From Stercorarius parasiticus (Eukaryota > Chordata > Aves > Charadriiformes > Stercorariidae): a stretch of DNA of 64,000 nt. Positions 50,301 through 63,760 of the stretch are shown here, piece after piece. Numbering within the stretch: position 1 is the stretch's first letter; every line of letters begins with the position of its first letter. The notes under the pieces are model-generated. The model was not told the origin of the DNA and did no database searches. It saw only the letters and a program-made list of their open reading frames with translations. The stretch spans positions 1-64,000 of the forward strand of contig VWZL01004378.1 in the NCBI GenBank assembly GCA_013396915.1, given 5' to 3'. Position numbers and translations under genes: made by a program.

Positions 50301-52895
50301 TCAAGAAGGAATAATGAAGTTTTCATTTTGCCTTAAAATTTCATAAAATAAGTAGGAAAAAGGCAGGACTTTGCTGAGCAGCTGGCATTCTGAAAAATTA
50401 GGTGTATGCTCTGTTTCACTGAGTACAATTGGGCCACCTGTGTCCTTCACGTTTCAAGTGTGCTTAAGTGTGGCTTTGGATTGAATCCAGGGGTGAATGT
50501 CCTTTCTCAAATTTATAAGTGGTAATGCAGAAATAAGGAAAGTCTAGTAAAATGGATTATTGCTGGATGGGGGAAAATGAAGGCAAGACAACTGTTGTAA
50601 AATCTCTCTGAGTATGCAGTGACACAGAGACCAAGGAGAAACATTCACCTGGAAGGTTTCATGTTGCTGCATGACCCAGATTTCTGTGTTCTCTTCCTGT
50701 GGCACAGTAGCTTTTTGAGGTGTTTGATATTCTGTGTTGAAGGTTTAAGTTTGCTGTTGAGATGATGGCTTGCAGATAGGACACTGCAAAGTAGATACAG
50801 ATTGCTGCTCACTAGTGCTGCATTGCAGTCCAAAGCACAGGACTTTATTTTCAGATGATGTATGCTGGAATCATGTGGGACGTAAGAGAAATGAGCCTTG
50901 TTAATACTGTCATTGCCCAATGCTTTAGGAAAATACACTGCTCACAAGTTTTCTTTACAGTCCTATACTGCTTCACTCAATTCCTCAGGTATCGAACTTT
51001 CAAGGACTCCCCAGGCTGTGGCCAAGAGTTCACACTTCAATTCTGCCCATTCCTGTGATAGTTTGCAATCTAATGCTTGGCTCACAACTAGAAGGCTAGG
51101 TAAAACTTTGCACAAGAAAATACATCCAAGTACCCTCCAAACAATAAACTGGAGTGGAATGAAATTATTTGTTGCTGCCCCATACTGCTCAGAAAGCCTG
51201 TAGCTGTTTTTTGAAGGAACAGAGAAATAGAAGTGCTTGCAAAACACCAGGGCAAAACTTATAAATGTTGCTTTGTAACAATGGAAATGCTCTAGGCCTT
51301 TGTGGTCTGGCCCATACTGACAAGATTGCAAGAGGGAACCAGTTATCCCTGCTCAGCTGTGACCAGGTGGCCATTTATAATACATAGGCATCACCTGGCA
51401 GAGATCTGGACCTGCTGGGGTGGGGTAGGTTTCTGGGGGAGTTTTGGAGAGAACAGCCTTGGAGAGGAAGCTGTTGAGATGCAGCAGTGAGGCATAGACT
51501 GAGACATAAGTGAGAAAGCTGAATAATCTGCCAGTGTAGTTTCAGGAGGAGGCTTGAAACTGTACAAGGTCAGCGTTGTGCTTCTTTTCTTCTGAGTGGG
51601 GCTACCTGGTGGGAAAGGTGGTGGTTTTCAGAAGTAGAAAGCCCCAGGTGGTGGGGCAACCACCAGCTGGGAAGTGTTTTATGTGTCTTCGTGCAGTCCT
51701 GTGATACCCTGAGGCATCTCGGAAATGCCCTGTTATCCTGGCATAATTTAGCCCTGAAGTCTAATAGATCTAAAATGACAAAAGTGGCAGGTATTTTGGT
51801 CAAAAACTGTTGTGGGGTGGTGTTTGGGGTGTCCTTTAACAGCTGCTTATTTAGTAAAAGTCTGTGATGTTCCTAGAAATTAGCTTTGAACAGCTTACAT
51901 CTGATTTGAGTGTGGAAGAGCGTTATTAAGTGTGTGGAGCTTGTGCAGCTGCTGCCAAGTGTTGGTCTCTGAGTAATAACGTACAGTAAGAATGTGGGGC
52001 TGGAAGGGATCTGTCAGGGAAATAAAGCTCATCTAAATATGGGTGCCTTATTAAGCACATCCTGCATGAACATCAGTACTGTAACTTTCAATGGGATTTG
52101 TGTGAAAACCAATCAAGATAGGCGTATAATAGCTAGAGATAAAGACATTCTGGTGCTCAGAAAGCAATGGGGAAAGCTATTAACTTCCACGTTCTTGTCT
52201 TCAGCCTCAGATAGGTTACTAGCCTTAATTTGCAAAAGACTAAAAGGTCAAAAGAATTCTAGAGTTTTAAAAGCCTTTTTCAGGAGGAGGGAAGGAATGC
52301 TGACACTTCTTCTATGGGGTGTAAGGCAAGTCTATTTGAAAATAAGTAATCTGGAAACTGTGGCCCTTATTAAACAATAGGAAACATATGAAACTGAGCT
52401 GAATCTGCGAAGAGGTCTGCTGACAGAGGCAGTTCCACTTAGGTGTGGGAAGCCAAAAGCAGGGCTAAACTCAGTACGGTGGCTGTCCAAAACGTGCTCT
52501 GCAGGCATGGCTGACAGCTGTAGGTGGGAGCCTGAGCACTGCGTTGGGGCGAGCTGTGTCTGCTTTTTTTTTTTCCCCTCACTGTAAATGTAAGTCAAAG
52601 TATGAGTGAATCATCTTTATCTCCGCCCACTTTTTGCCCTTGCTGTTCTGAATAAAGGCAGTAGCATTTTGGGCTCTCAAGGAGTAATGCACAACCTCAG
52701 TAATGTACATATTTCAAGAAAGAAATGAATCTGTCGTAGTGCCGTAGCTTTGTCCACTCGCTAAGAGATGATGTTCTTTAATCATAAATCAGCAGTTGGA
52801 GTTTGTATGCAAATGAATCTCTGGGAGAATCAAGCAGGCTAGATGCTCATCTGGGTCTATCCTGCCCTCCATTTTTTCGTCTCATCTCATATTTT

Positions 52896-52942
52896 GAAAA
52901 AACCAAACCAAAACCAACCAACCGAAAAAAAACCCAAACAAA
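52896..52942. repeat. A-rich AACC-type simple repeat
   Basis: AACCAAACCAAAACC-type units and A runs. Same class as 5471-5518 and 57588-57629. Confidence 0.8.
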
Positions 52943-53984
52943 CTCCCTGCCTTTCCTCCAGAGCTGCTACATTAGTAACATGGTCGCTCAAGGCAATACA
53001 CACCAATGCTTAGCTGAAGATGTTGAGGTGGGGAAAAGGTATTTGCATGTTTTGTAGAATAATGCAAAATTACCAGCTATCTCTGGGTTTGAACTGAATG
53101 GTTTGTCTGTAGATGCTGGCAGTGAATTTGTGATGGCTACAAAGCAGGGAGTTCACAAGCTGTGACCAAAGCTTTGTTCCAGAACCCTGTGCTTAAGGTT
53201 AACATGAGGCAATTTCCCTCTTTGTGCTGCAGGGTTTGTAAATTTATATTATATCAAATACAGGAAAATCCTATTTCTTTTTGACAGCTACTATGCACTT
53301 GGCATTCTGAACTGTACCTCAGTTTTGTCTGCTGCAGAGATTCTGTGTTCCTCTTACGAAATGTTTAAATAATAAAATGCATTTTTAATATTTAAATTGT
53401 TCAAGCTGTCATCCTTAATTACTTGGGGGTTAGGGACTTTTTGAGTGTTTGCAACAAGTTGGACAAACAGCAGGTATTTCTTTGCCCACGTGTCTACTGT
53501 TTCTTTTGATTTTTTTTTAATGAATTTTTCAGAGATTGCAGTGCAAGTACCGCAGCCCAGAGAGGCTTCAAATGTATAGTGCTCCAAACAAAACCAGCAG
53601 GAGTATGGACTTGCAGAGTTTATGCCACTGAATAAGATGGATGTCAAAAATAATGAGGCAAACTAAGAAGATACTCTGTTAGCTGCCCAAAGAAAAAGGG
53701 GAAATTATGCCTATTATTAGCAAAAGGAGCTGGGAGTAGAAATGAAGTGAATTATGGAAGCCTCAGCTATAATTAAAAGTAAGGCAATAAGTGAGCTGCA
53801 TCAGTAGAGAGAGAAGTAGCACACAATTTTTGCAGTATTTATTAGTAAAAGGGAAGTCACAAAGATTAAAAGATAAATGACTAGTTTGGAGAGGAAGGAG
53901 CATCTGAATTTGTTTGTTGCAGTAGAAACTCATTGAACAATGAAAAAAAAAAAGTAGTGATGTCCATAAAATAAGTTGTTTGGG

Positions 53985-54039
53985 TGTTTGTTTTTTTCTT
54001 TTTTCTTTTTCCTTTTTCCTCTTTCCTCTTATTCTTTCA
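53985..54039. repeat. Pyrimidine tract (TTTTTCC units) ending in CAG
   Basis: About 55 bases of nearly pure T and C ending TTCTTTCAG. It would score as a strong cryptic splice acceptor, but the sequence after it shows no CNTNAP5 coding similarity. Confidence 0.8.
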
Positions 54040-55964
54040 GCTGAAATGTGGGAGCACAATTAGGTTAGTTTATTCTGAGAAGTCAGGGTAATGACTGATT
54101 TATGTAGCTGTTGCTGCACTTGGAGCCTAAACTAAGTGCTTGTTAGAACTGTCCTTGCTAGCTAATTTGCCAGTTGAAGATAGTCATGTTGTGGTGGAAA
54201 TGTAGAAAAATATCTCCCTGGCTTCTAAAGCTGTTTAATTAGGTAAATGGAAAGTCAGGTAGCTACTAATAATGCTTCCCTCCCTTTATTTTTCACCTAA
54301 ATCATTCTTATGCTAGCTGTAACTGCTTTAGCTTCAGTAGGATTGCTCATTGCTTAGTGTTTTTTATTGATGCCCCAAGGTAAGATGTTTCTGAAGGATG
54401 ATATGTGTTGTTTGGAGGAGGAGGTATGTGTAGAGCTTCCAGTAATACAGATCTGTGCCTGGGTCATAGATGCGCCATCACCAGATCTTGTAGTGCTTTA
54501 TGCATGGCTGTGACCTCTTGAAGCTGCAGTCTGGTCCCAAAGCATGCAGACAAGCTAATCGCTGGAAAGTTGTATGTTGATGGCATCGAACCATGGTTTA
54601 TTAAAGCAGCGGATGAAAGGAATCCAGACTATAAAGTCAGTAAAAGAACTTCCACAGTTTAAAGAACTCATTTTATTCTTCTGTAGCAGGTGGGCAGGGA
54701 AGTATCAGGAAATATTTTGAAAGGGGTAGATCTGTGGTGTTTCCTGTGCCAAACACAGCTGCTTATTTAAGTATTTATAGCTTCTTGAACCTTTTACTTT
54801 GAACAATTTGCATCCCTTTAAATGCTTGCTTGTGGAGAGAGCCCACTGGTTGCTGCGTTTATCTGTTTTCCCTTGACAGAGCAGAGTCCTTGGTCTAGTC
54901 AAAAAGTGTTGCTTCACCCAAATTCATCCAGGCTACGTGGGGCAAGAAAATCACCATCTAATCTTCCAATGTAAAAGATACATAGCATGTGGTGCAGCAC
55001 CCGCTTCCTGCTACAGGGGAGGGTGTGTGCTTTTTTTCCTCTTTTGCTCTGGTGACAATATAACTTGTTACTTCCAGATCGGGTTATTACAGCAAGTCAG
55101 GTCCTCAGCACAGTGAATTGAGTGCATCCTATTGGTGTTTCACATATTTAATTTCCTTCAATCTCAAAGCCTGTTGATGGGACAAGATGTACTACAGTAA
55201 AGTCTTGCTCCATTCGTTACTTATCCTATTCCAAGAAAGCTTAAGGACGATCATCAAAAGATCTACAGAGGATATAATCAGGCACTGCTTTGTCTGAGAA
55301 AGGGTAAGATGGGATCAAAACCCATCTCGCTGATAGAGAATTATCAACTTGCAAAATGAAAGGAGATACAAAGAGGAGAATCACTTGTGAAATCCTCACA
55401 GCACAATACTGTATAATTCTGAACTGTTGTAGTCGCTGTCTTGATGCTGTAGTGTAAGACACTCTGGAAATAATGAGAGTGCAACACAGGACCTGTAAAA
55501 AACGTTAAGTGAATTTTATTGTTGTTCATTTTTAAGCATTTTAAATCATAGTAGCTGACTCTCAATAGGTTTTTATGTTCCTTAAATTATACCTAGTCGG
55601 TCTTTATTCCAAAGCGTTTGAACATGTATCACTTTTGCAATGCTTCTCTTCCTTGATGAAGCATGGTTATGTTATCACTGTACCTTTGTATTATGCTGTC
55701 GTCTCTTAGCAGGACAATGCCTCAAGAGCAAATGCAAAATTTTAATATACTTAAAAAATAGCTGCTATCTCCCTCTACTATGGAGGACAAATCACTCCTT
55801 TTTAGTGTGTTGAACTATCTCTGGGCTGTCTCAGAAGCTGTTAAAAATGTTATCTTTTTGTGTGTGTTTTAAACTTCTTATTTTCAAAGTGTTTTTTGAA
55901 CCAGTTCAAATTTTTGGCTGAATTGGTGACAGTCTCCACAGTTAAGACCTAAAGTTTTGGGCTG

Positions 55965-56014
55965 TGGTTTGTTGGTTTTTTGTTGTTGTTGTTTTTTTTT
56001 ATTTTATTTTTTTC
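55965..56014. repeat. T-rich (TTG)n and poly-T tract
   Basis: TTGTTG units followed by long T runs. Confidence 0.8.
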
Positions 56015-57587
56015 CCAAAATATAGAGAAAGGAGAGGTGGTTCTTCTGTTTACTTTTACAAATGATCTGCATTATAATTATTAGGGAATTGTCAGTGAGA
56101 GGAAAAAGTTTGGTTTCCTAATATGTAAATAACAGCTTCTGTCAGTGTTACACAAGTGGGTTGCATATCTTACAAAATGAAATGAAACCTTTTTGAAAAC
56201 ACTTCTTTCTTGGGCATCTAGCAGCATTGAGAAAACAAGTTTTGCCAAACTTAAAAGATAAGTCTTCTGTGTTGTTTTGCACATACTTCGACTAGAATCA
56301 AACTTCTCGTAAAAAGGGCTTTTTATTAGGGAACTGCCTGTGCATCTTCTCCCTCTTCCAGTTCTGGCTGATGTCTCTTTGCAGTTTCTTTCCCAAAGGC
56401 TGGGTGCTCCTGCAGAGGATATGGTGTTCTGTCAGTCTGGGACTTTAGGGCTGGAAGGATAAAGCTAAGATGGTTCCCATTTTACTTGCTCCTTATTGAC
56501 CTGTACTTGTTCAAAGGAGGTTCAGGTGCTCCAGAAGCTGGAAGTCAAGTGGTGAAGGAAAACTTAGATTCTTAGTGTTGCTGGTTACTTGTGGTAGAGT
56601 TCAGTGCATGGAAGTACTGAGGGTGAAGAGTGTGTTTTGAGGAAACTGCAAGGACTGGTTCCCTTAAATTCTATTTTCTGTCCATATGTTTTTAACAGAA
56701 AACACATGCTCTCTGAATTATGCAGTAGAAAATCTGCTGTGTTGGACACTTATGTTCTTACTCAACATTGACAGTATCAGTAGTGGTTGTGCTTCTGTAA
56801 CACAGTTGCTCAATATTTGCACAAGAAGTCAAGCAAGTTTCCAAGGAGCTTAGCTTTTCCCTTCTATAGTAACCAGATGCTGATGCAAATAATAAACTTT
56901 CATGCAGCCTCCCTTTTTAATTCCTGACAGCTGTAGGCCCCCACATTCAGCATTGTTCATTCCTGGCATGTTTAACTACATTGTGGCCTGTTCATTTAAT
57001 CCTAAATCATTCAAAACAGCCATTAAGTTCATTCAGAGTCGTGCTTGAGTGCAGTACTGTCTGCCTGGGGAAGCTGAGGAGGGTCTACGTGATGAGTCAA
57101 CACAAGAACATCTCTCCTGATGTCTGAACACCAGGAAGAACCTTGAGTGGGAGTAGGACTCTGTGAATGGAAGAAAGCCAGCTTGCACCGTGTCCATTAT
57201 CCACAATCCAGATGTATTTGGGGAGTTTTTGTGAGCTTTTGGTGGGCAGATGCCTGTCTGGGTTTAGGCTAGTAGCTTAGCAGCTTTGTGGCTCTGAGGT
57301 GGGTGAGCTGGTGGTTTTTCTGTCTTCAGTGCAGTTCCCTGCAGAAACCTCTCTTCGTTCTGGTTTGTTGTTTTCAGCCTGCAGTGTGGGAGAAAAAAAG
57401 GGGTAAGAAGTTGCACATCCCATGTCAATTTATGACCTCAGAATAACAGAGAAGGGAAGCAATTTGGGGGAGGATATGCCTTACTGGTAACAGTTTGGAA
57501 GCTGCTGCTTAGATCTGGGAACTCTCAGTTAAGTTGTTTTTTTTTGTCTGAGGCAGAGCTTTCAGTAAAAAATGCTTTTCTTAATTA

Positions 57588-57629
57588 AAAGAAAAAACCA
57601 CAACGAAAAAAAACCAACCCACCAAAAAC
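57588..57629. repeat. A-rich AACC-type simple repeat
   Basis: A runs interrupted by CC and CAACG or CCAACCC units. Confidence 0.75.
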
Positions 57630-58734
57630 TGATAGACCAAAATCAAGTCTCTGAAACATAATGGTATTTTTTTCACAAGCCTCATTATTGCTGTTTCAAA
57701 ATTTCTCATGTAAACAAATTTCTCATTTTAAATTCTCTTTCTCTTGCAAATTCAACTTTGTTTGCATGAAACTTTAAGCTGAAGCAGAGTCCTCTACAGC
57801 TGCATATTTCATTTCCAAAGGAAAACCTTAGATGGGCATGGGAAAAAATGGTAATGAACCCACTGGGTTTGGGTGGCATATCTGTGGATACCATCTCGGA
57901 AAGCTTCATGTTTCTGGGGAAGGAAGGGCAAAACCGTTGAAAAACCTCTCTTGAATTTCACCCGTGTTGGACCATGAGGAATTGTTTTTTTTCTCTTACT
58001 AGTTCTAGTTTTAGACATGTTGGAACTCTAATATTTAAAAGGATATGAGGAAGCATTTATCCATGTAAAAAAAGTTTCATTTAAAAAAAAAATCTTCTAA
58101 TTGAAAAAAACAAACCACGAACCTTTAAAATTTCCTTATTTCATCTGATAGTTAAGCCCAGAGGGAAATATCAGTCATTCTTCCTATGTATTTGTGGGGG
58201 TAGGCATTTTTTTTTTTGTCCTTCTTAACGATATATTTGGATTTTTTTTTTCAGATGAAACAGGATATGTCATAAGCCCTACTAAAATAAGCTCCTAGCA
58301 TGAAAAGAGGTTTTGTTTTACATTAGCCTGCTGCTTGTCATGTAATCATCTGAAAATGCAAAGAGGAGGGAAGGATTTTGAGAACTCAGCTACTTAGCCT
58401 TCCTGTGATGAAACAGACCTTAATTTACTTCTAAATGCCAGTGTGTGGGGTGTGTGGTTGTTTAGAGTTTTCTAAATAAAATAACGTGTCCTGTCAATGC
58501 CACTTTCAAGCAAGGGGCTTGCTGAAGGGGGACGCTAGGTTGAAGCTTGAACGTACGGCTTACAGAGAAGGGAAGCGTCAACACTGTCGAGGTCTGCAGG
58601 CCCCTTTGTCTTTCCACAGTGGCCAAGGCCTTGCAGAGCAGGGTGCAGCTCCAGCTGAAGCCACTTTGGCATGACCCTGCTGTGAGGGAAGGACTGTGTT
58701 CTGCATGGCTCTTCTGGGAGCTCTTGGCAAGGTT

Positions 58735-58788
58735 TTGGGGGGTTTTGTTGGTTTTTTTTTTTTTGTGTTTGTTTTTTTGTTTCCCCCC
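58735..58788. repeat. T-rich tract bounded by G-run and C-run
   Basis: GGGG followed by T-rich sequence with G interruptions, then CCCCCC. The flanking G and C runs are complementary and could form a short stem. Confidence 0.7.
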
Positions 58789-61700
58789 TCCACCGAAACT
58801 GAAGGTTGTCTTTGAATACAACTCCTACTCTATCTGCACCTCCAGCATCCAGGTTTTTCTAGAGAGCATGTCAGCTTTGGCCTGCACCTCAGGAGAGCCT
58901 GCCTTTGTTATTACTCATTCGAAGTCCCCTGAATCTGTCGGAATCACTGAACTGCTTGTGCCAGTTCAGTCTCTTCAGTGATGCCACGTTTTAGTGAGAA
59001 CAATACCTTCAACGGCCACTTCCTGGGAGTAGCGTTTCATTGTGTTTCATGCTTGGACTTTACACTGCAGAGCTCTGTACTTTGCGGGAACTGTTTGCTG
59101 GGGGCTGACACATTAGCCATGGGAACTCACATTGTACCTGGACCATCTGAACTGATTGCCTTGCTGTATCATTTTGAACCATAACCTATTAAATGACTGT
59201 GAGGAACTGGTTTCAGACTTGTGCAGTGGTGTGAAAGAATAACAACTTTCCTGGAACTTTACACGTGGGATGAAAAGTAAACTTTTATTTAGAAATAGCT
59301 GAAGCTCTTCATAAAGACCAGTCAACCTAGTCCGTATTTTGCAGTTGATTTATGCACTCCCAAGTTAAAATAGATGCAGGAAAGAACTATAGGACTGTAA
59401 ATGTCCTCATTGTAGAAGCACAAAAGGTCAAGAAAAGAGTTGAGTGGGGTTTCCCTGTAAATGAAACAGCGTTCAAAAAAGTAGTTGACACCATAAATAG
59501 GTGTACTAAGCAGCTCTGTAATTGGCTCATTATTTATCTGTAAGGCACAAGCATGAACTGGTTGGACACGTTAGCAGTTGTTGAACTGTACACCCGGCAT
59601 GGATTACATTACACGCCCTATTGTTCAGTTTAAAATTAACATGCCATAATCCTCATTAAAACATCATATGTGATATTTCATCGTGGTTATTATACCATTC
59701 AAATTATACAGGCAAATTGTATTACTGAGTTACATTTGATAATGCAGTGCACTGTAACAGTTGCATATATTTCAATTAGAAATAAGATTATGCCTGTAGG
59801 AAAACTTAGCATTTGTTTTTTTTTCAGTTTATAAGAAATTAAAGTAAAACTTCATAGGGGCAAGGCTTGTCTGGCTTTTTTGTTTTAGTTGGGTTTTTTT
59901 ATTAGTTGTGGATTAGCTGAGGTTTTATTCTTTTTCACATGTCTTTGCCACCTCCTTCATAGTCTTTCAGCTTTGAGGCTTAACGTCTGGGTGAAGGTGG
60001 AAATAACGTCAGCAGGACAAGCTCTGCAAGGGGGAAATTAGTCCTGCTCTGACTACCTTTTATCTCTTTCTCTGAGTATACAGAGAAATTAATTTTCACT
60101 GCAGCTAGTCTCTCTCCTTCTACCAGCTTTAAATTTACCATAGCTCTAGAAATCTAAATTTAGTGGGTCATATTCTTATCTTAGTCAGAGAAACCTTGGG
60201 CTTCTTTTTGCTGAGGAAGTGGCTTGATAACGTTGTTGTCGTCATCCTCCCTCCTGAGTATCACCTGGGACTTGATTAAGAACAATTTTCCTCAGTGCTG
60301 TTGTCATCAAATGCTGCGGATGTAAAATGTCACACAGATTCAGTTCTGGTCTTGCCGCTGTTTTCAGCGTTCATCCTCAGCCTGGCACTGTTGTGCATTT
60401 CAATGAGAATCTGCCACAAACACCCATATGTGAATTGTCTATGGAATTTGTACATCAGCGTGTTATACAGGAACAATAACAGCTGCATAAAATAGAATGC
60501 AGGTACACGCTTATGCATTCAGGTGCTTTCAGGTTTTTTTTCCTGCTGTTATGGAAATGCCTTTGTTCTACAGAATGGCATAATTAAAGCTGAATTTAAT
60601 TCTAGTTATGGAGACTGGAGCAAAGTGTGTGGGCCTGCATTACAGTTTAGACACAAGTGAATGGTAGCTCCTTGTAAATACGTATTCTTGCTACAGATAG
60701 GCTGGCAGTCCTGCCAGCATTCAAATTACAGACCTGTGAGACAGGTGTCCTATACTGTAAGTGAATTTAAGATGTATTCATACATCTCTTGTGTAACAAG
60801 CAGCATTTGGTGATAAATACAAGAATGAAAAAGTATAGCTATTTACTGTACTGCCATATACTTTGTGCCGCTGTGCATACATAATGAATATGTTTATACT
60901 CAAGAACTATTTGAGGTGGGGTCAAGTCCTCTGTATTTGTCTGGTGTTGGCTATTGTAGGTTAAGGAAAACTCAGTCTGTGTCTTATCTCCTTTTCACAA
61001 CTAGACACTTCCTTGACCAAGGCAGACCTGATTATTTCACTGAATGTTTTCTATTTCTAATGTATTGAGAATACTATGTTCTTTAGGATGATCTATAACT
61101 CTCATTGGGCCAAAATGCTCTAACAGACAATGCCACCATCTCAATATAGAAAGGCATACTTGTGCTCAGTTACACAGAAGCCCAGGGGCAATTTTGAAAA
61201 ATGCCAGCTGTGAGCGTTTGTACTCTGAGACTCTGAGCAGGTACTTCTGCTGTGTTTAATAACAAGTGTATTTATGGGGAAAAATTAACAAGCTGATCTG
61301 GAAAGAAAGGGGCTCTTGATATAATCTCAAACTCCATAATTGCAAACTTGAGGTCATGTCCTTTAGTCCTTACTTATTCAATTTATACCAAAATAGCTAA
61401 GTGCAAACTGAGTAGAAAGTAAGGGTCAGTTTAGTTCTCTAAGTTCTGAATTCCGTCTGCTGAATGAGAACCCGGACAACAGAATTGGCTTGAGTTCAAA
61501 TGATAGTAAAATTTCTCTTTGCTTTCAATCAGAGAAAAGATACTCTATGGGAGACGAGGATTTTGTAGAAACTACTTTTGATAAGCAGGAAATCATGACA
61601 GAAAACTTCCATCCCACTTCAGAAAAGTAAAAAGGTTATATTAACTTCCATTTACTAGTATTATACCTTGAGGGAATTGATACGAAGAAGAAAAAATTTG

Positions 61701-63249
61701 ATAACTTTGGTATCACTGACCTGAAGTGTTGTGCTAAACTTAATGACTTGTTTGCAGTATCTTCTACTATGTCATTCATAGTTCAGGACTTCTCCTTGTT
61801 TGCTTGCTGAGCATTGCATAAAAATAAATCCTCCCTAAAAATGTCAAGTCAGTCTTTTGGCTGAAGTAATTGGCATGAGGTTGGAAATGATGTCAAGCTG
61901 GGTTCTCAGTAACACAGCTTGTCTTTGAAGGAGATGTGGAAATATGTTGATACTTTGTATGTGATCCCACACTATTATTAGGAACAACAGTATCATTATT
62001 AAAAATTAGTTAAAGACATAGAGAAATAATTATACACGTTACTGTATAGTCTTGCCCATTTCTAGCTCCATTCAGCTTGGATGATTGAAGGTCCTGGTTG
62101 AAACTGGAAATACAATACAATTCTTGTACAATAACATGACAGAAGTCTTCCTTCTATAGTGTGAGTTGAGCCCAGGAGCTGCAGATGTCTAATTTGTTTA
62201 CTTCTGCATATTTTATTGTTTAACAGAAGAAATTAAAACCTTCAAGTCATATTTCTCACTGCAGAATTGAATTACAATCTGGAAGAAAGTGCAGCCATGT
62301 TTCTGATGATGAATGCTATACGTATTCATTAGTCCTCACTTAAAAGATTACTTTAAGTCAGTATCAGGCTTGTAAAGTTAGCACAGAATTTTACTAATAT
62401 GAAAATATAAAACCAGTTGACTTTCAGGTGTGCTTGTGCTTATAATACTTGGGACCTTGGAAGCGAGTGACAGTAGAAGTTAGGATAACATTTTGAAATC
62501 TGATAATCGAAGCCCAACTAAGCAGAGGAGAAGATTTTCTGTCCTAATTTGTCTGAAGGCAGGAGTGCTCCAATTTCCCTTCGCTAAAACCCTCCTAAAA
62601 CCTTTGTGGCTTTTGGAGGATTAACAGAACTTTAGTGCATCTTTGATAAATTTGATTTTTAGGTCTCAGCAGCTGGTACTTTACCTCAGGCTCACGGTGC
62701 TTGTCTTTCCTCCCTGCAGACATGCATATTATAGAATATTCATTTTAAGATCTTCAACCAGGTCAGGTGGATCTAGGCAGAGAAATGAAAATGTAATCTT
62801 TTTCTGTTGTTCCTACTGTGATTTTCGGAGAACACATGCTTTGAGCTGTTTTGGTGGAAAAGTTTTCTGCAGCAATTAAGTGGGAAAGAAAGGTGATGTA
62901 AAAAACCCCAAATTAAATTTCATGTATCCTTATTCTTTCTCTCATCCAATCTATGCCTTTAAACCAATTAATAACTTAATGCCTTGTACACAGGGCGCTG
63001 AAAATAGGGATAAATCAGAGCTGACGCTGGTCTGTGTCCCCCCTTCGCTCTGGGAAGTCCCTAAGTAGTTAATTAAGCCAGCTCTGTGGTTACTTTGGGC
63101 CAACAGCTGGATGAGAAGAGCTCCAGGGCAGTGAAGATGCTTTAAAGTGTTTTCAGATCTGAGCCCTTAAAGCCTGGATCTTGCTCTTAACTAGCATTGA
63201 TACTGGCAAGCAAAAGTTAATACAATATGATGTTACTTCAGACTTGTTC

Positions 63250-63760
63250 TAGTGAACTGGTCGCAGGGGAGAGTGAGAGGGCAAGAGCAGAACCTACCTT
63301 TACCTGCTCTAAATTGAGGAACCCCCCTTGCTGACCAGCAGATACCTGAAGGTCGGCCCTCCCAAACCCCAATGCTTGCTCAGCTTGATGCCAAGCCTCT
63401 CTCTGCAAGCAGGAGACAAGTTTATGTAAGCTTTAACCCTTCCATGTAGGAAGGGTGTTAGAAACCGTCGTGCTACTTTTTTAGCCAATTACGAGATCTC
63501 CTAGGCAAAGGGGAGGGTTGAATGCCTTTCCCTTCTATATATAAGCAATACATATTTTCTAACGTGAGCAAAGAGGAGTGATCCTGTAGAAAAACTCCTG
63601 AGGATGATGACCCTATGTATCATTTGCCCTACGGACTTTATTACGTAGGCTTTGATTTTTGTCTTGTGCACTGGGTGACCCAGAAGCCCCACAGTAGCCA
63701 GTGGTCCTGGGGCTGTGTCGTGAGAATCCAACCAGCATTTCACAAACATTGCTCATTCTG
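63250..63760 (+). promoter_or_regulatory. Promoter-like or solitary-LTR-like block (candidate)
   Basis: A CCAAT motif at 63485-63489 is followed about 50 bases later by a TATA box, CTATATATAAG at 63535-63545. The block retains about eight CpGs in roughly 500 bases, unusual for this intron. CCAAT plus TATA spacing of this kind is typical of retroviral LTR U3 regions and of some cellular promoters. I could not define clean TG...CA ends or a target-site duplication, saw no clear AATAAA signal, and see no viral coding sequence beside it. Limits given are approximate. Alternatives are a minor CNTNAP5 alternative promoter or chance. Confidence 0.3.

Larger units (their letters stand above)
43067..63249 (+). 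other. CNTNAP5 intron 1 continued; no exon seen
   Basis: AT-rich intronic DNA. No CNTNAP5 exon 2 (expected to begin by completing Tyr and continue with a Cys-Asp-Asp-Pro-like discoidin start) was spotted by eye. Short frames on both strands appear random. A cluster of five CpGs lies at about 58534-58590 beneath frames of 144 (plus) and 119 (minus) codons without any recognisable domain. Simple repeats are listed separately. Confidence 0.65.

Noticed and set aside
51985..52035. GGGCTGGAAGGGATCT, resembling a LINE 3' end
   Set aside because: Only a short partial resemblance without the rest of the CR1 UTR or tail. A similar fragment near 56440 is even weaker.
54030..54060. Possible CNTNAP5 exon start after the pyrimidine tract ending CAG
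   Set aside because: The bases after the AG do not complete a Tyr codon nor resemble the discoidin-domain start expected of exon 2.
58462..58981. Overlapping 119- and 144-codon ORFs
   Set aside because: Pass through a T-run/A-run low-complexity tract, have no domain, and both strands are open, which points to composition.
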